Assembly (NCBI GenBank): GCA_964446485.1
Contig: CAYUOU010000006.1
Span: forward strand, 1-64,000
Reading direction: 5' to 3'
DNA: 64,000 nucleotides
From: JBDRRP01 sp964446485
Lineage (GTDB): Bacteria > Desulfobacterota > Desulfobacteria > Desulfobacterales > JBDRRP01
Shown: in pieces, positions 1 to 8,846 of the stretch
How positions within the stretch are numbered: position 1 is the first letter of the stretch
How the letters are laid out: every line of letters starts with the position of its first letter
Notes under the pieces: model-generated
What the model was told of the DNA's origin: nothing
What the model saw: the letters and a program-made list of their open reading frames with translations, nothing else
Databases searched by the model: none
Program-made: the position numbers and the translations under genes

Positions 1-223
1 AGAAACGGGTCAAGTTGGCCGACTTTTATAACATAAAAATTGCGCTGTAGTGTTAGGTCGGTGCTGCAATGGTCAAAGGGGGTATCCAAGAGTAAATTCA
101 TCATCGTTCGCATACGAACGATGATGGGCGCTGCACTCGAAAGCGGTGTTTTATGTCAAATTCGTGTGCGTTGTAAGGGGAGACCCACACCCGGCGGGAG
201 GCGCTATGGTTTTCCGAAGACGA
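1..223. other. Non-coding left edge
   Basis: I see no convincing gene here. The short plus-strand reading frames have no recognisable protein character and overlap the 3' end of the broken AAA gene. The only structure is the inverted repeat at 99-126. Confidence 0.5.
99..126. repeat. Perfect 12-bp inverted repeat
   Basis: The arms catcatcgttcg (99-110) and cgaacgatgatg (115-126) are exact reverse complements around a 4-nt loop, cata. The repeat lies about 100 bp beyond the 3' end of the minus-strand AAA pseudogene. It has no T tract on either side, so an intrinsic terminator is not well supported. A protein-binding operator or an RNA hairpin at the end of the transcript are both possible. 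Confidence 0.6.
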
Positions 224-1196
224 CTAGAATCCGATGTGTTTCCGGGGGGCATTCAGGTTCTTGATTCGTGCTTCCTCGGCAAGTGCATCGATGAGAAGGG
301 CGTTGGTGAGTTCGGATTTGGGATAGAAGGCAAATTTGCTTTGAACAGTCTTGAAATCTCCTGGTGCAAGATCGGCCATCCGGGACAGCCGGTGGGATTC
401 CCCCTGCTTAAGCGAGGTGTTGGTGATGGGCTTGAGCATTCGGTCGAAGAAAATCTGATTGCCCTCAGGTGTGAGGTAGTCGAACTCAACCTTGCATGTG
501 AACCGGCGGATGGCGGCTGCGTCCAGATCCTTCAGTCGATTGGTGGTGCAAATCAAGAGGCTCCGAAATCGCCCCATGGCGGTTAGAAATTCGTTGGTGA
601 AGCTGACCTCAAACGATCTTTTGGCCCGGCTGCGACTGAAGAGCACCGAGTCGATCTCATCGATGACCAGAATGGCCTCCTCGTTCTCCGCTTCCTCAAA
701 GGCGGCCCTTATGTTTTTTTCACCTTCACCCACCCATTTGCTCTGCAGTTCACTGAACCGTTTAAAAATGAGTTCTCTGTCGAGATAGGCCCCGATGTAC
801 CGGGCCAACTCACTTTTACCTGTTCCCGGTGGTCCGTAAAACAGCAGGGACATTTGGTAGCCATGTCGATGACACCGGCCGAGGTTTTATATTTGGCGGC
901 ATGATCATCGTAGTGGGTGCGCAACATCGCCGTCATGGTCGACAGCGACACCTTGTCGGCACTAGCTGCCCACGCAAGGCAGCGCCGGCTGGATTCAAGC
1001 CGTTTCGCCGCGCCAGCAAAACAGAGGTATTGTCGTACATGAGGCGTTTGCGCTTTTGGAGTGAAGGCGCTCATGGTGCTTCACCGGTTTCGGTATCTAT
1101 CGAAAAAATTGCCTGCAGTTGTCGACATTTCTCCAGTGGTATCGCGTTAATGTTCTTATCCAGGGCATATTTATGCTTGCCGGTATAATGCCCTCA
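224..1196 (-). pseudogene. Broken AAA+ ATPase
   Basis: The intact 3' part (853-224) encodes an AAA+ module: Walker A GPPGTGKSE, then Walker B ILVIDEIDS, then an arginine-rich sensor region (CTTNRLKDLDAAAIRRF). It has no proper N terminus. Protein-like sequence continues upstream in other frames. A segment ending IFSIDTETGEAP stops at a TGA (1073-1071), and the same frame then resumes with RLMYDNTSVLLARRNGLN. Coding character moves to another frame at about 940-975 (TAMLRTHYDDHAAKYKTSAGV) and again near 853, just before MSLLFYGPPGTGKSE. One premature stop and two frameshifts within 350 bp argue for a dead gene, unless this contig end is badly sequenced. The family is clear from the P-loop core; the cellular role is unknown. 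Confidence 0.7.
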
Positions 1197-1272
1197 GCAT
1201 AAACCGGCACCTCTCATCTGCGCCGATGGTGTGGGTCACTGCGGCCATGGAATGGATGGTGCTGACGTGTGC

Positions 1273-2768
1273 CTAAGTCCCGCAAAAAGTCTGGTAGGGC
1301 GTTTCCGACGGCGGGGGTGGCAGATGGTAGCCGCCGTCTTTCGGCGGATTCTGGTAGGGGGTGGACAGCGCCGCAAGCAGCCGCTCCATGGCGGTAAGAT
1401 CATTCTGATCCACTGCCGCTGCCAGCGCTTCTTCTACCTTATGATTGCGAGGAATGACCGCCGGGTTATTGGCGTTCATGCGCCTGCGGGACGCCTCCCA
1501 CGATTCGGGTTGGCGACTCAGGCGTGCCCGCCAGCGTGCGAACCACTGCTCGAACTCCGGCGCACGGAACAGTGAAGCCTCCGGCAGGCCGTCCCCGGCG
1601 AGATCGCGGAAGGTGTTGGTGAAATCCGCCCCGTGCCGGTGCATGCAAGTGAGCAGGTCTTCCACCAGGCTGACGTCATCGTCCTCCTCATTGAAAAGTC
1701 CCAGTTTGGCCTGCATGCCGGCGCGCCAGTGGTGGCGGAACATGTCCGGAAACGCTGTGATGGCGTCGTCGGCCATGGACAGTGCTTCGTTTTGATCGTC
1801 GTGCAGCAGCGGCAGCAAGGTCTCGGCGAATCTGGCGAGGTTCCACTGGGCGATCTGCGGCTGGTTGCCATAGGCATAGCGCCCATGTTGGTCGATGGAA
1901 CTGAAAACGGTACTTGGGTCGTAGGCGTCCATGAACGCACACGGGCCATAATCGATGGTCTCGCCGCACAGAGACATGTTGTCGGTATTCATGACGCCGT
2001 GGATGAAACCCACCATTTGCCAGCGCGCCACCAACCCCGCTTGTCGTTCCATGACTGCCCGGAGCAGTCGACGGTAGGGGGATTCGGCGTCGGCCAGTTC
2101 GGGAAAGTGGCGTCGAATGGTATAATCCGCCAGTGCCCTAAGCTCCGCGGGTGCGCCACGGGCCGCGGCATACGCGAAGGTTCCCACGCGGAGGTGGCTG
2201 GATGCCACGCGGGTGAGGACGGCCCCCGGCAAAACGGTTTCGCGAAATACCGGTTCACCGGTGGTCACCACTGCAAGGCTGCGGGTGGTGGGGATGCCGA
2301 GGGCGTACAGGGCTTCGCTGATGATGTACTCTCTGAGCATGGGGCCCAATGCCGCCCGCCCGTCCCCTCGGCGCGAAAACGGGGTCTTGCCGGATCCTTT
2401 GAACTGGATGTCGAATCGTTCCCCCGTCGGAGTCGTCTGCTCGCCCATCAGTATTGCCCGTCCATCACCCAGCATGGTGAAGTGGCCGAATTGATGGCCC
2501 GCATAGGCCTGAGCGANNNNNNNNNNGCGATGGGCTCCGCACCGCTGGGAAGCCGGTTGCCCGAAAACACGGCGGCCCCATCGACGCCCCTCAAAGCATC
2601 GGGGTTCAATCCTAAGGACCGGGCCAGCGCGTCGTTGAATACCACCAGTTTCGGCGCAGACACCGGCGTCGGGTTCAACTGGACATGGAACGCCTCGGGT
2701 AAACGGGTGTAGCTGTTGTCGAAGCGCCACCCGGCGTCCGGGTGGTGCTGGGTGTCGTTGGGTGCCAT
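1273..2768 (-). CDS. selO: Protein adenylyltransferase SelO (YdiU/UPF0061), split by a scaffold gap
   Basis: SelO is a pseudokinase-fold enzyme that transfers AMP from ATP to hydroxyl side chains of proteins and is linked to redox homeostasis. Family hallmarks are visible: GNRLPSGAEPI, then AYAGHQFGHF, LGDGRAILMGEQ, the GSGKTPFSRRGDGRAALGPMLREY block, GFIHGVMNTDNM, IDYGPCAFMD and a C-terminal FCGT carrying the conserved redox cysteine. The start at 2768 (MAPNDTQHH) is in a different frame from the C-terminal part because ten Ns sit at 2517-2526. The flanking bases share a 4-nt overlap (gcga). Merging them gives a 494-codon frame (493 aa) reading PIAQAYAGHQFG, the expected family sequence. The gene is therefore probably intact and the gap artificial. 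Confidence 0.92.
2517..2526. other. Assembly gap (10 N) inside selO
   Basis: A run of ten Ns. The bases before it end in gcga and those after it begin with gcga, so the two contigs probably overlap by four bases and nothing is missing. Confidence 0.95.
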
Positions 2769-2960
2769 GGATGCGTCCCGCCTTTCGTTTGACTTACGTC
2801 GCGATGGGAAAGATTGAGCGGCGATGCCGAACGGTCAAGGGCGGGCATGAAATAAATGGGCTGTCTGAGGGCTGAATGTCATATGAAAGCAACGTCTTCG
2901 AAAGCTTTGAGCGCTCCTGAAATACTCAACAGTTTCGACCGGCATCAGCCGTGGGCCAAG

Positions 2961-4724
2961 TCAGGCGGCCTGATGCAACCGGCTCTCATGCAGCACGGCC
3001 AGCGCCCCCTTGAGTAAGAGCTCCTGATAGTGCTGACGCCGTGGTTTGCCGCTGGAGGTCTTCTCGAGGCTCCGTGGCTTCACGAACACCACAGCGTGCA
3101 CGGAAAGGCCGTGACTCTCGGAGACGGCGCCTTTGACCCTTCTTACTGCCGAGGACCAGAACGCATTCATCGGTTCCGTTTCCGGGTCGTCGAGCTGGGC
3201 ATCGGCAGGCAGCCGGCGTTCATCCACCTCCGCTATAATGACAACCGCTTCAGCACCGTTGACGCGTTCCGAGACGGCCACGCAGGATCCCAGGCGGACC
3301 GGAGCGTCGGAGTGCTGAACCGTAAGTTCGATGTCTCCCGGATAATGGTTGCGTCCGGCGATGATGATCATGTCTTTCAAACGGCCGGTCACATAGACCT
3401 CGCCGTCGGCGACGAAGCCCAGATCCCCGGTGCGGAGAAAGGGCCCCTCGTTAGAGCCTGCCAGACGCCCCTCGAATGTGGCTGCGGACGCCTCGGGCAG
3501 CCCCCAGTAGCCGCGGGGAACACTGGGGCCGGCCACCCACAGCTCGCCAACACGGTTGGGTTTGGATGGGGTGAGGGTGACGGGGTCAACGGCGATCACC
3601 CGGTGCTGGTATCCCGGTTTCCCGCAACTGACGACACGTCGCCCGCCGGTTTCATTTCCGGCCAGGATGCGGACGCTGTGCGTTTCCAGGTCGGCCGCGC
3701 TCAGCGCGAGCACTTTTGCCGGCTGGGACAGCGGCTTCATCCCGGCGACGAAGAGCACGGACTCAGCCATGCCGTACGTGGGCATGAAGGCTTGCGGTCG
3801 AAATCCGTAGGGCCCGAACTTTTTCGTGAATTTTTCCATCGTCTGCACAAGTACCGGCTCCCCGCCGTTTCCAGCGACCCGCCAATGGCTCAGATCGAGC
3901 CCCTCGCAGTCTTCGCGCTTGATCCGCCGCACCGAATACTCATAACCGAAGTTCGGGCAGGCGGTGTTGGCGACCCTGTAGTGGCTCATCGCCCGTAGCC
4001 ACCGCACCGGTTTCAGCAGGAACTCCATGGGCGACATCAGGGTGGACTCGTACCCATAGTGCACCGGGCCCAGCACGTGCCCGACAAGGCATAGGTCATG
4101 GTAATGCGGTGCCCACACCATGGCCGGTTTCGTTGCATCAAGGCGCAGCATCTGCCCCATGACACGGAGATTTGAAACCGCGTTTGAGTGGTTGACGGCA
4201 ACCCCTTTGGGGTGCCCGGTGGAACCTGACGTGAACTGTAAATAGGCCACTTCGCCCATTTCGGACCGGGGGCCGGCCCAGTCGGAGGCAACGCGGTCTG
4301 TCACCGCTCTGAAGTCAAGCGGCAGTTCGCCGCCCATCATCGCTGCCATTTCTGCCAATTCTTGATTGGTCAGGACGGTCGACGCATCGCAGGCCCTGGC
4401 GGTGTTCAGTATCCTGCCAAGGGGGTTCTTGCTGCGGGGATTGGGAAGCGGGACCGGCACCGCTCGCACCTTCGCGAGAAGGCAGCCAAAGAAAGCCTTC
4501 ACAAATTCGAGTCCCGGCGGAAAGGCGAGCAGGGCGCTCGATCCGCCAAGACCCTGGTCCGCCAGGTCTTCCGCCACACCGGCGCTCTGGCTGTAGAGTT
4601 CAGAGAACGTCCACTCAGTGATCGGACCGTCCAGTTCGCCGTTGCCCATGAACCTGAATGCCAGGTCGTTTGCGTTTCTGGTGGCACGGTCCTCCAAAAA
4701 GTCGACAATTGTCATGTGAATCAA
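2961..4724 (-). CDS. Fatty acyl-AMP ligase (FAAL-type adenylating enzyme)
   Basis: This 587-aa ANL-superfamily enzyme would activate a fatty acid with ATP to the acyl-adenylate. Visible are the P-loop-like LQFTSGSTGHPKGV, the A5-type PTYGMAES, the A8 region FLRTGDLGFVADGEVYVTGRLKD, the FAAL-typical IIIAGRNHYPGDIE, and the C-terminal catalytic lysine in EKTSSGKPRR. FAALs usually pass acyl-AMP to an acyl-carrier protein of a PKS or NRPS rather than to CoA. No carrier protein or synthase is adjacent, so the acceptor is unknown. I chose the TTG at 4724 because AGGAGG (4731-4736) lies 6 nt upstream; the in-frame ATG at 4715 would leave 15 nt. The gene is divergent from the broken activase at 4755. 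Confidence 0.88.
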   Translation of the reverse strand: MIHMTIVDFLEDRATRNANDLAFRFMGNGELDGPITEWTFSELYSQSAGVAEDLADQGLGGSSALLAFPPGLEFVKAFFGCLLAKVRAVPVPLPNPRSKNPLGRILNTARACDASTVLTNQELAEMAAMMGGELPLDFRAVTDRVASDWAGPRSEMGEVAYLQFTSGSTGHPKGVAVNHSNAVSNLRVMGQMLRLDATKPAMVWAPHYHDLCLVGHVLGPVHYGYESTLMSPMEFLLKPVRWLRAMSHYRVANTACPNFGYEYSVRRIKREDCEGLDLSHWRVAGNGGEPVLVQTMEKFTKKFGPYGFRPQAFMPTYGMAESVLFVAGMKPLSQPAKVLALSAADLETHSVRILAGNETGGRRVVSCGKPGYQHRVIAVDPVTLTPSKPNRVGELWVAGPSVPRGYWGLPEASAATFEGRLAGSNEGPFLRTGDLGFVADGEVYVTGRLKDMIIIAGRNHYPGDIELTVQHSDAPVRLGSCVAVSERVNGAEAVVIIAEVDERRLPADAQLDDPETEPMNAFWSSAVRRVKGAVSESHGLSVHAVVFVKPRSLEKTSSGKPRRQHYQELLLKGALAVLHESRLHQAA

Positions 4725-4754
4725 AGAATACCTCCTTTCATTCGAATGTCCTCG

Positions 4755-6028
4755 GTATCGATATCGGTTCTGTATCCGTTTCCATGGTGGAAGTCACTCC
4801 GGAAAGACAGGAGGTCAACACGGCTTATGCCTTTCATCTTGGAAACGTCACCCGGACGGTCAGGACCCTTCTCCATGGCTTCGATTTGCCCGGGATCTGC
4901 GGTATCGCCGCCACCACACCCACCCCACCCGTTTTAAAAGCCAATCGCCGCTACGACAACCGGATCGCCATGATGAAAGCGGCTCACGCCAATCATGAAG
5001 CCCTCGGCGGCATCCTCTTCGTGGGTGGGGAAAAGTCCGGCCTGATTCGGTTTGATGCGACGGTCTCTGCTTGGGGCTGGCCAACAACATCGCCGACACC
5101 CTTTTCGACGGGGAAGCCCTGGAAGGGCCCATTCTACGAAGACGATCTTCAAAGGGCTCGGTCTGTACGAAAGGAGAATTCCCATCACCTCGGAAGTCTG
5201 CCAGCTTTGCACCAACCATTGCAAAATCACGGTGGCCGATGTGTATCGGGAAAAGGTGGCCTACGGGTTTCTTTGCGGCAGGGATTATGACCACGGCCGC
5301 GTTGACTCGGGAAGGCTTCGATGTCCGGCTCCTGGAAGAGAGTGAAGATGCGACGGCAAAAGGCCTTCGGCGCAACACAGGGCAATGCATCCCCTTGAGC
5401 ATCATCGCCCAGCAATGCATCGACGATATGTTCGGGGGACTCATCCGCAAGATGGGCTGCCGGATTCGGCCCTCAAGATGATCGCCAATCCCTATCTCAA
5501 GAAATGGTTCAGAGAGGGCCTCTACTTGAACGTGCTTTCCTCCAAGGCCATTTTGGCCGCTGTCCAAATGATGGAACCTATGCCAAAGCCTTTTCCAGGA
5601 TTCTTTCAGAGCCCGAGCCGGACTATTCCGGATCTCCGGAAAAAATCCTGCAACAATACGACATCCGCAGTGAAAACACGGGGGAATCCATCGAGAGTGA
5701 CCTGAAAATCGCCTATCTTCTCGAACATTACCCGGATATCTCCCTCTTCGTGCAGACCATCCCGGCCTTCTGCTGTCCTTCCCTGGTGACCGAGGCCATG
5801 GCTGGCCGGATCGAGCGGAAAACGGGGGTGCCCATCGTATCCATCACTTACGACGGCACCGGCGGGAACCCGAATGATGCCATCGTGCCTTATTTGAAAT
5901 ACCCCCGGTCGGTGAACCAGCGTTCCCGTCGCCACTGCCACGGCCACTTCAGTGGAAAGGCCATTGTCGATGAAGTCCCCGCAGTTCATCAAAGAAACCC
6001 CCGTACCCTGAAACTGAAAAAGCCGTAA
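4755..6028 (+). pseudogene. Decayed acyl-CoA dehydratase activase (BadF/HgdC plus DUF2229 type)
   Basis: Family sequence appears in order but scattered over several frames. The segments are the ASKHA ATPase start VLGIDIGSVSVSMVEV, AYAFHLGN and GGILFVGGEKSGLI; then GLANNIADTLFDGEA; then the metal-binding SEVCQLCTNHCKI with VAYGFLCGRDYD; then NTGQCIPLSIIAQQCIDD; then PYLKKWFREGLY; and finally PDISLFVQTIPAFCCPSLVTEAM and VSITYDGTGGNPND. Intact relatives are single very long proteins (from memory about 1,400 aa) that activate 2-hydroxyacyl-CoA or benzoyl-CoA type dehydratases. Here about 90 residues are missing after GGEKSGLI, about 120 are missing before PYLKKW, and there are several frameshifts. 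The large deletions cannot be sequencing slips, so this is a true pseudogene. Confidence 0.85.
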
Positions 6029-6052
6029 TCCGCATGGATTACGGCTTTTTCA
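6015..6052. terminator. Strong bidirectional hairpin terminator
   Basis: A perfect 17-bp stem (6015-6031 with 6036-6052) closes on the 4-nt loop gcat. Because the arms begin and end in a run of A or T, the hairpin can act as a Rho-independent terminator in both directions. It separates the plus-strand activase remnant from tRNA-Leu at the end of the minus-strand array. Confidence 0.9.
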
Positions 6053-6058
6053 ATTGGG

Positions 6059-6145
6059 TGGTGCCGAAGGCCGGAATCGAACCGGCACGGGCGTCGCCCA
6101 CAGCGCCCTCAACACTGCGTGTCTACCAAGTTCCACCACTTCGGC
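6059..6145 (-). tRNA. tRNA-Leu (anticodon GAG)
   Basis: This is an 87-nt class II tRNA. The acceptor stem GCCGAAG pairs with CTTCGGC, followed by discriminator A and an encoded CCA (6061-6059). The anticodon stem CAGTG/CGCTG holds the loop TTGAGGG, giving anticodon GAG (Leu, CUC). A long variable arm follows, then the T-arm GGTTCGATTCC. It lies 27 bp behind secG and just before the terminator hairpin, so it is probably co-transcribed with secG, as is common for secG-tRNA-Leu. Confidence 0.96.
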
Positions 6146-6172
6146 ATGAATCGGTGAGCCGTCCGGGACGTT

Positions 6173-6505
6173 TTATTCGCTCTTGGAGGGCGTCCCGGTT
6201 TCCGTCGTCGTCGCCGGCGTGGCCGGCTGCGTGATGGGGGCTTTTTCTTCCATCATGATTGACTTGCCGCCGGCGCGATTGCCGCCGAAATACGCCAAAC
6301 TCAGCGAGGTGAGCATAAAGATCACCGCGGCGACGGTGGTCAGTTTGCCCAGAAACGTGGCGCCGCCGCTGGAGCCAAACAGGGTGTTGCTGGAGCCCGC
6401 ACCGAAGGCGGCGCCCATATCGGCGCCCTTTCCGGTCTGTAGCAAAACGATAAGGATCAATGCCACAGATACGACTACATGAAGTGTTGTCAGTATAATC
6501 GACAT
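6173..6505 (-). CDS. secG: Preprotein translocase subunit SecG
   Basis: SecG is the small inner-membrane subunit of the SecYEG channel. This 110-aa protein begins with a membrane segment (about residues 3-22), then the family motif LLQTGKGADMGAAFGAGSSNTLFGSSGG on the cytoplasmic loop, then a second membrane segment (about 52-72), and ends in a low-complexity Pro/Thr/Ala tail. The length and two-helix layout fit the family. It follows tpiA by 13 bp and precedes tRNA-Leu; a tpiA-secG-tRNA-Leu order is a widely conserved arrangement. Confidence 0.96.
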   Translation of the reverse strand: MSIILTTLHVVVSVALILIVLLQTGKGADMGAAFGAGSSNTLFGSSGGATFLGKLTTVAAVIFMLTSLSLAYFGGNRAGGKSIMMEEKAPITQPATPATTTETGTPSKSE

Positions 6506-6518
6506 TCAGTTGTTCCTG

Positions 6519-7268
6519 TCAAAATCGTACGATCTGGCTGAAGGTGTCGGCATCCAGACTGGCACCGCCCACCAGGGCGCCGTCAATGTCCGGCATGCCC
6601 ATTAATTCGGCGGCATTGCCTGGTTTGACACTGCCGCCGTAGAGGATGCGAATCGCATCGGCCGTTGCCTGGCCGTACCGTTCTACCAGCACGTCTCGCA
6701 GGTGCCGATGAACTTCCTGGGCCTGCTGGCTGGTGGCTGTTTTACCCGTGCCGATGGCCCAGACCGGCTCGTAGGCGACGACCAGATCACCGGGATTTTT
6801 CAAAGACACGCCTTGTAAACCGATTCCAGCCTGCTTGTCAAGAACTGAAAGCGTCTCTCCGGCGTCGCGCTGGGCCTCGGTTTCACCGACACAAAAGATT
6901 GGTTTGAGGCCGGCTGCCAGGGCGGCGAGGATGCGCCGGTTGACGGTCTTGTCGGTTTCACCAAAATACTGCCGGCGTTCAGAGTGGCCCACGATGACGT
7001 AGGTGCATCCGGCCGCGGTGAGCATTCCGGGAGCGATTTCCCCGGTGAACGCACCTGCGGATTCCCAGAAAACGTTCTGTGCGCCGAGTTGGATGCTTGT
7101 CCCTGCCGTTTCACGGGCCACGGCCGACAGTGCCGTAAAGGGCGGTGCCAGCATGACCTCCACGCCGTCGACGCCGGCGATGGCGGCGGCCAGGCGGGTT
7201 ACCGTGTCAACGGCTTCGGCCTCGGTCTTGTACATTTTCCAGTTGCCGGCGATGAGCGGTGTGCGCAT
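6519..7268 (-). CDS. tpiA: Triosephosphate isomerase
   Basis: TIM interconverts dihydroxyacetone phosphate and glyceraldehyde 3-phosphate in the cytoplasm. The 249-aa length is typical. Visible are the N-terminal NWKMYK catalytic lysine, the catalytic histidine in VGHSERRQYF, the catalytic glutamate and flexible loop in AYEPVWAIGTGKTA, and the phosphate-binding ILYGGSVKPGNA and ALVGGASLD. It lies 24 bp downstream of gap, so the two glycolytic genes form one unit. Confidence 0.98.
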   Translation of the reverse strand: MRTPLIAGNWKMYKTEAEAVDTVTRLAAAIAGVDGVEVMLAPPFTALSAVARETAGTSIQLGAQNVFWESAGAFTGEIAPGMLTAAGCTYVIVGHSERRQYFGETDKTVNRRILAALAAGLKPIFCVGETEAQRDAGETLSVLDKQAGIGLQGVSLKNPGDLVVAYEPVWAIGTGKTATSQQAQEVHRHLRDVLVERYGQATADAIRILYGGSVKPGNAAELMGMPDIDGALVGGASLDADTFSQIVRF

Positions 7269-7292
7269 GTCATCCCTCCTTTTAACGATCCG

Positions 7293-8297
7293 TTACAGCT
7301 GGGTCCCCACCATGGCGGCAAGGTCAACCATACGATTGGAGTAACCCACCTCGTTATCGTACCACGAAAGCACCTTGACGAGGTTGTCGATGACGTAGGT
7401 TGTGGGCGCATCCACGATGGAAGACAGTGGGCATCCATTGTAGTCGCTGGAGACCAGCGGTTCTTCACTGAAGCCGAGGATGCCCGCCAACTGGCCTTCT
7501 GCCGCCTCCTTCAGAGCTGCGTTGACTTCCGATGCCTGGATGCCCGGCTTATCCACACTGACCACCAGATCCACGATAGAGACGTTGGGGGTGGGCACGC
7601 GAATGGCCAGCCCGTTGAGTTTTCCGGTGAGTTCAGGCAGCACCAGGGCTACGGCCTTGGCCGCGCCGGTGGTGGTGGGGATCATGGACAGCGATGCGGC
7701 CCGTGCCCGGCGCAGATCCTTGTGGGGGAAGTCCAGCAGCCGCTGGTCGCCGGTGTAGGAATGAACGGTGGTCATAAGGCCGCTCTTAATGCCGAAGTTT
7801 TCCAGTAGCACCTTGGCGACCGGCGCCAGGCAGTTGGTGGTGCAGGATGCATTGGAAATGACGTGATGATTTTTCGGGTCGTACTGGGTGTGGTTGACGC
7901 CCATCACGATGGTGGCGTCTGGCTCTTTGGCCGGAGCGGAAATGATCACCTTTCGTGCCCCGGCTGCCAAGTGTTTGCCGGCGCTCTCACGATCTCGGAA
8001 AAGGCCGGTGCACTCCGCCACGATATCCACATCGTGTTCTTTCCAGGCCAGGGATGCGGGATCCTTCACCGAGGTGATGGCCACGGTTTCATTGCCCACG
8101 GTCAGTTCGTTTGAGCCGGCTGTCACCGTTTCGGACAACCGGCCATGGACTGAGTCGTATTTCAACAGGTGTGCGATGGTGGCAGAATCCGTGAGGTCGT
8201 TAATGGCCACGACGTCAATGTCGTCCCGGGTCAGCGCTGCCCGGAACACCATGCGTCCAATTCTGCCGAAACCGTTGATACCCATGCGAATGCTCAT
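7293..8297 (-). CDS. gap: Glyceraldehyde-3-phosphate dehydrogenase, type I
   Basis: GAPDH oxidises glyceraldehyde 3-phosphate to 1,3-bisphosphoglycerate with NAD(P)+ and phosphate. The 334-aa protein has the Rossmann start INGFGRIGRMVFR, the active-site SNASCTTNCLAPV with the catalytic cysteine, HSYTGDQRLLD, and the C-terminal SWYDNEVGYSNRMVD. The start ATG is preceded by AAGGAGG. It sits 98 bp behind the PTS EIIA gene and 24 bp ahead of tpiA. Nothing is abnormal in the sequence. Confidence 0.98.
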   Translation of the reverse strand: MSIRMGINGFGRIGRMVFRAALTRDDIDVVAINDLTDSATIAHLLKYDSVHGRLSETVTAGSNELTVGNETVAITSVKDPASLAWKEHDVDIVAECTGLFRDRESAGKHLAAGARKVIISAPAKEPDATIVMGVNHTQYDPKNHHVISNASCTTNCLAPVAKVLLENFGIKSGLMTTVHSYTGDQRLLDFPHKDLRRARAASLSMIPTTTGAAKAVALVLPELTGKLNGLAIRVPTPNVSIVDLVVSVDKPGIQASEVNAALKEAAEGQLAGILGFSEEPLVSSDYNGCPLSSIVDAPTTYVIDNLVKVLSWYDNEVGYSNRMVDLAAMVGTQL

Positions 8298-8395
8298 GTT
8301 GCCTCCTTGATAACGTGTTCCTTATGAAAGCCGCGGCCGTGGCGGCGGCGCGAGCGTAGGGGGGGCCGCCGTGTCAAGCGGCATCGATTGCGGCT

Positions 8396-8815
8396 TCAGG
8401 CCGTTCCCCGTTTGTTTCCTTTCAGGATGCCGCTGGCCAATGAAATGCTTTTTTTGCCGTACTGCTCCAGCGTTTCAGCCAGTGTCTCGAGGGGCTCCTT
8501 GTCGCGGGTGTTGATCGCTTTGATCAAAATGGGCAGGTTGACACCGGAGATGACCTCGATTCGTCCTTCTTCGAGGAATGAGTAGCTCAGGTTGGAAGGT
8601 GATCCGCCAAACATGTCTGTGAGAATCAGCACTCCGTCGCTGTCGCCCACCGCCGTAATGGCAGATGAGATTTTTTTGCGCAAGACCTCGGCGCTTTCCT
8701 TGAGATCGATGGATACGGCGATTATGCCCTCAGGGCTGACGCCCAAAACGAATTGGGCCGCGTCGATGAGTGCCTCTCCGAGGCTGCGATGGGTGACGAT
8801 AACAATGCCGGTCAT
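8396..8815 (-). CDS. PTS EIIA component, mannose family (ManX-like)
   Basis: EIIA proteins of the mannose class carry a phosphate on a histidine near the N terminus, seen here in IVIVTHRSLGEAL (His9). The 139-aa single-domain protein also has LILTDMFGGSPSNLS, the conserved subunit-interface motif. No EIIB, EIIC or EIID gene is adjacent. In deltaproteobacteria such lone EIIA-Man genes occur beside ptsN and rapZ and are thought to act in regulation rather than sugar import. It lies 31 bp after rapZ. Confidence 0.92.
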   Translation of the reverse strand: MTGIVIVTHRSLGEALIDAAQFVLGVSPEGIIAVSIDLKESAEVLRKKISSAITAVGDSDGVLILTDMFGGSPSNLSYSFLEEGRIEVISGVNLPILIKAINTRDKEPLETLAETLEQYGKKSISLASGILKGNKRGTA

Positions 8816-8846
8816 GTGAATCCTTGTCGTGTCTGTAAAAAGACGC

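Noticed and set aside
1071..1073. In-frame TGA in the broken AAA gene as a selenocysteine codon
   Set aside because: No Cys-homologous position or SECIS-like hairpin follows, and two further frame changes occur nearby, so a disrupted gene is more likely.
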